Shown here one piece after another: positions 63,563 to 64,000 of a DNA stretch of 64,000 nt. The stretch is from Lachnospiraceae bacterium (GTDB lineage: Bacteria > Bacillota > Clostridia > Lachnospirales > Lachnospiraceae), in contig CABIZF010000016.1 in the NCBI GenBank assembly GCA_902363135.1, positions 7,309 through 71,308 of the forward strand. Reading direction: 5' to 3'. The position numbers and the translations under genes are program-made. The notes under the pieces are model-generated. The model worked only from the letters and a program-made list of their open reading frames with translations. It did no database searches and had not been told where the DNA came from. The number at the start of each line of letters is the position of its first letter. Positions within the stretch are counted from its first letter, which is position 1.

Positions 63563-63591
63563 TTGACAAACAAAAAGAACGATGGTATTAT
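63563..63591 (+). promoter_or_regulatory. rRNA operon promoter P1
   Basis: TTGACA (63563-63568) and TATTAT (63586-63591), 17 bases apart, preceded by an A-rich stretch like an UP element. Confidence 0.8.
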
Positions 63592-63700
63592 AAACCTCGC
63601 TGTTGAGGAAACGCCTTAAAACAAAGGCTTTCACGAAGAAGTTTGAAAAGACTTCCGGTCAGATAGCAAAAAAGAAAAATAAAAAAGTTGAAAAAAGTTC

Positions 63701-63729
63701 TTGACAAACTGCGAATGACATGATATGAT
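63701..63729 (+). promoter_or_regulatory. rRNA operon promoter P2
   Basis: TTGACA (63701-63706) and TATGAT (63724-63729), 17 bases apart, again after an A-rich stretch. The 170 bases before 16S should hold leader and processing sequences. Confidence 0.8.
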
Positions 63730-63901
63730 ATCAAAGTTGCTCCGGTGAGGAGATAACAAAGATCAACAAAAGAACATTGATAACTGAACAGTGAAACAAC
63801 CTTGAAAAATTCTTAAAAGTTTTATTTTTTAAGGAACTGACCTTTAAAAACAGTAAAAAGGGAAGAAATAGCCAAGCAGTTATTTTGACCAAATCAAACA
63901 T

Positions 63902-64000
<99 letters not shown>

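Overview
The window looks like the chromosome of a Gram-positive Clostridia, most likely a Lachnospiraceae gut anaerobe. Reasons: the Tad pilus locus with a Flp1-type pilin and DUF5702/DUF6382-type proteins, a BirA-operated bioY, PotA-PotB-PotCD with a PotC-PotD fusion, GG-rich ribosome binding sites with frequent TTG/GTG starts, and a partial 16S rRNA gene at the right edge. No genus can be named from about 100 bases of 16S.

Layout. 1-3038: 3' part of glgB (running in from the left) and a PucR/CdaR-type regulator. 3469-5936 and 24591-32404: one Tad (type IVb pilus) operon: A24 prepilin peptidase, TadZ-like ATPase, CpaF/TadA ATPase, TadB, TadC, Flp pilin, DUF5702 protein, two TadE-like pseudopilins, a second A24 peptidase and an FHA protein. 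The CpaF gene is cut in two by a low-GC mobile element of about 18.65 kb (5937-24589). Removing the element rejoins the reading frame exactly. The element carries three active-looking tyrosine recombinases with TnpC- and TnpV-like partners (Tn554-like arrangement), an opposing operon with a serine recombinase and ParB-like proteins, an MmeI-like restriction-modification enzyme, three XRE regulators, recombinase and GmrSD remnants, and iteron-like and foldback sequences.

32441-50153: housekeeping and accessory genes: GNAT acetyltransferase, rhomboid protease, HIT hydrolase, ECF-like sigma factor, murG, a DUF4367-type membrane protein with a secreted DUF6147-like neighbour, an MBL/beta-CASP hydrolase, a transglutaminase-like lipoprotein, a D,D-carboxypeptidase, a degenerate tyrosine recombinase, a secreted trigger-factor-like isomerase, a patatin, a MATE exporter and a TetR regulator. 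50380-57595: DegV, bioY under a BirA operator, and a polyamine uptake operon with its XRE-cupin regulator. 57727-62808: glgX and a YtrA-type GntR regulator with an ABC exporter. 62970-64000: a small orphan gene, two tandem strong promoters and the start of 16S rRNA.

A mosaic family of intergenic repeats (full copies about 185-200 bp) is scattered through the host DNA and is absent from the mobile element. The points most worth a second look are the element that splits cpaF and its repeat structures, the serine-recombinase operon with a domain repeated in three proteins, a possible structured RNA near 38.8-39.1 kb, a PotA with a repeat-containing insertion in its TOBE region, and a gene whose base composition changes abruptly in the middle (36800-37798).
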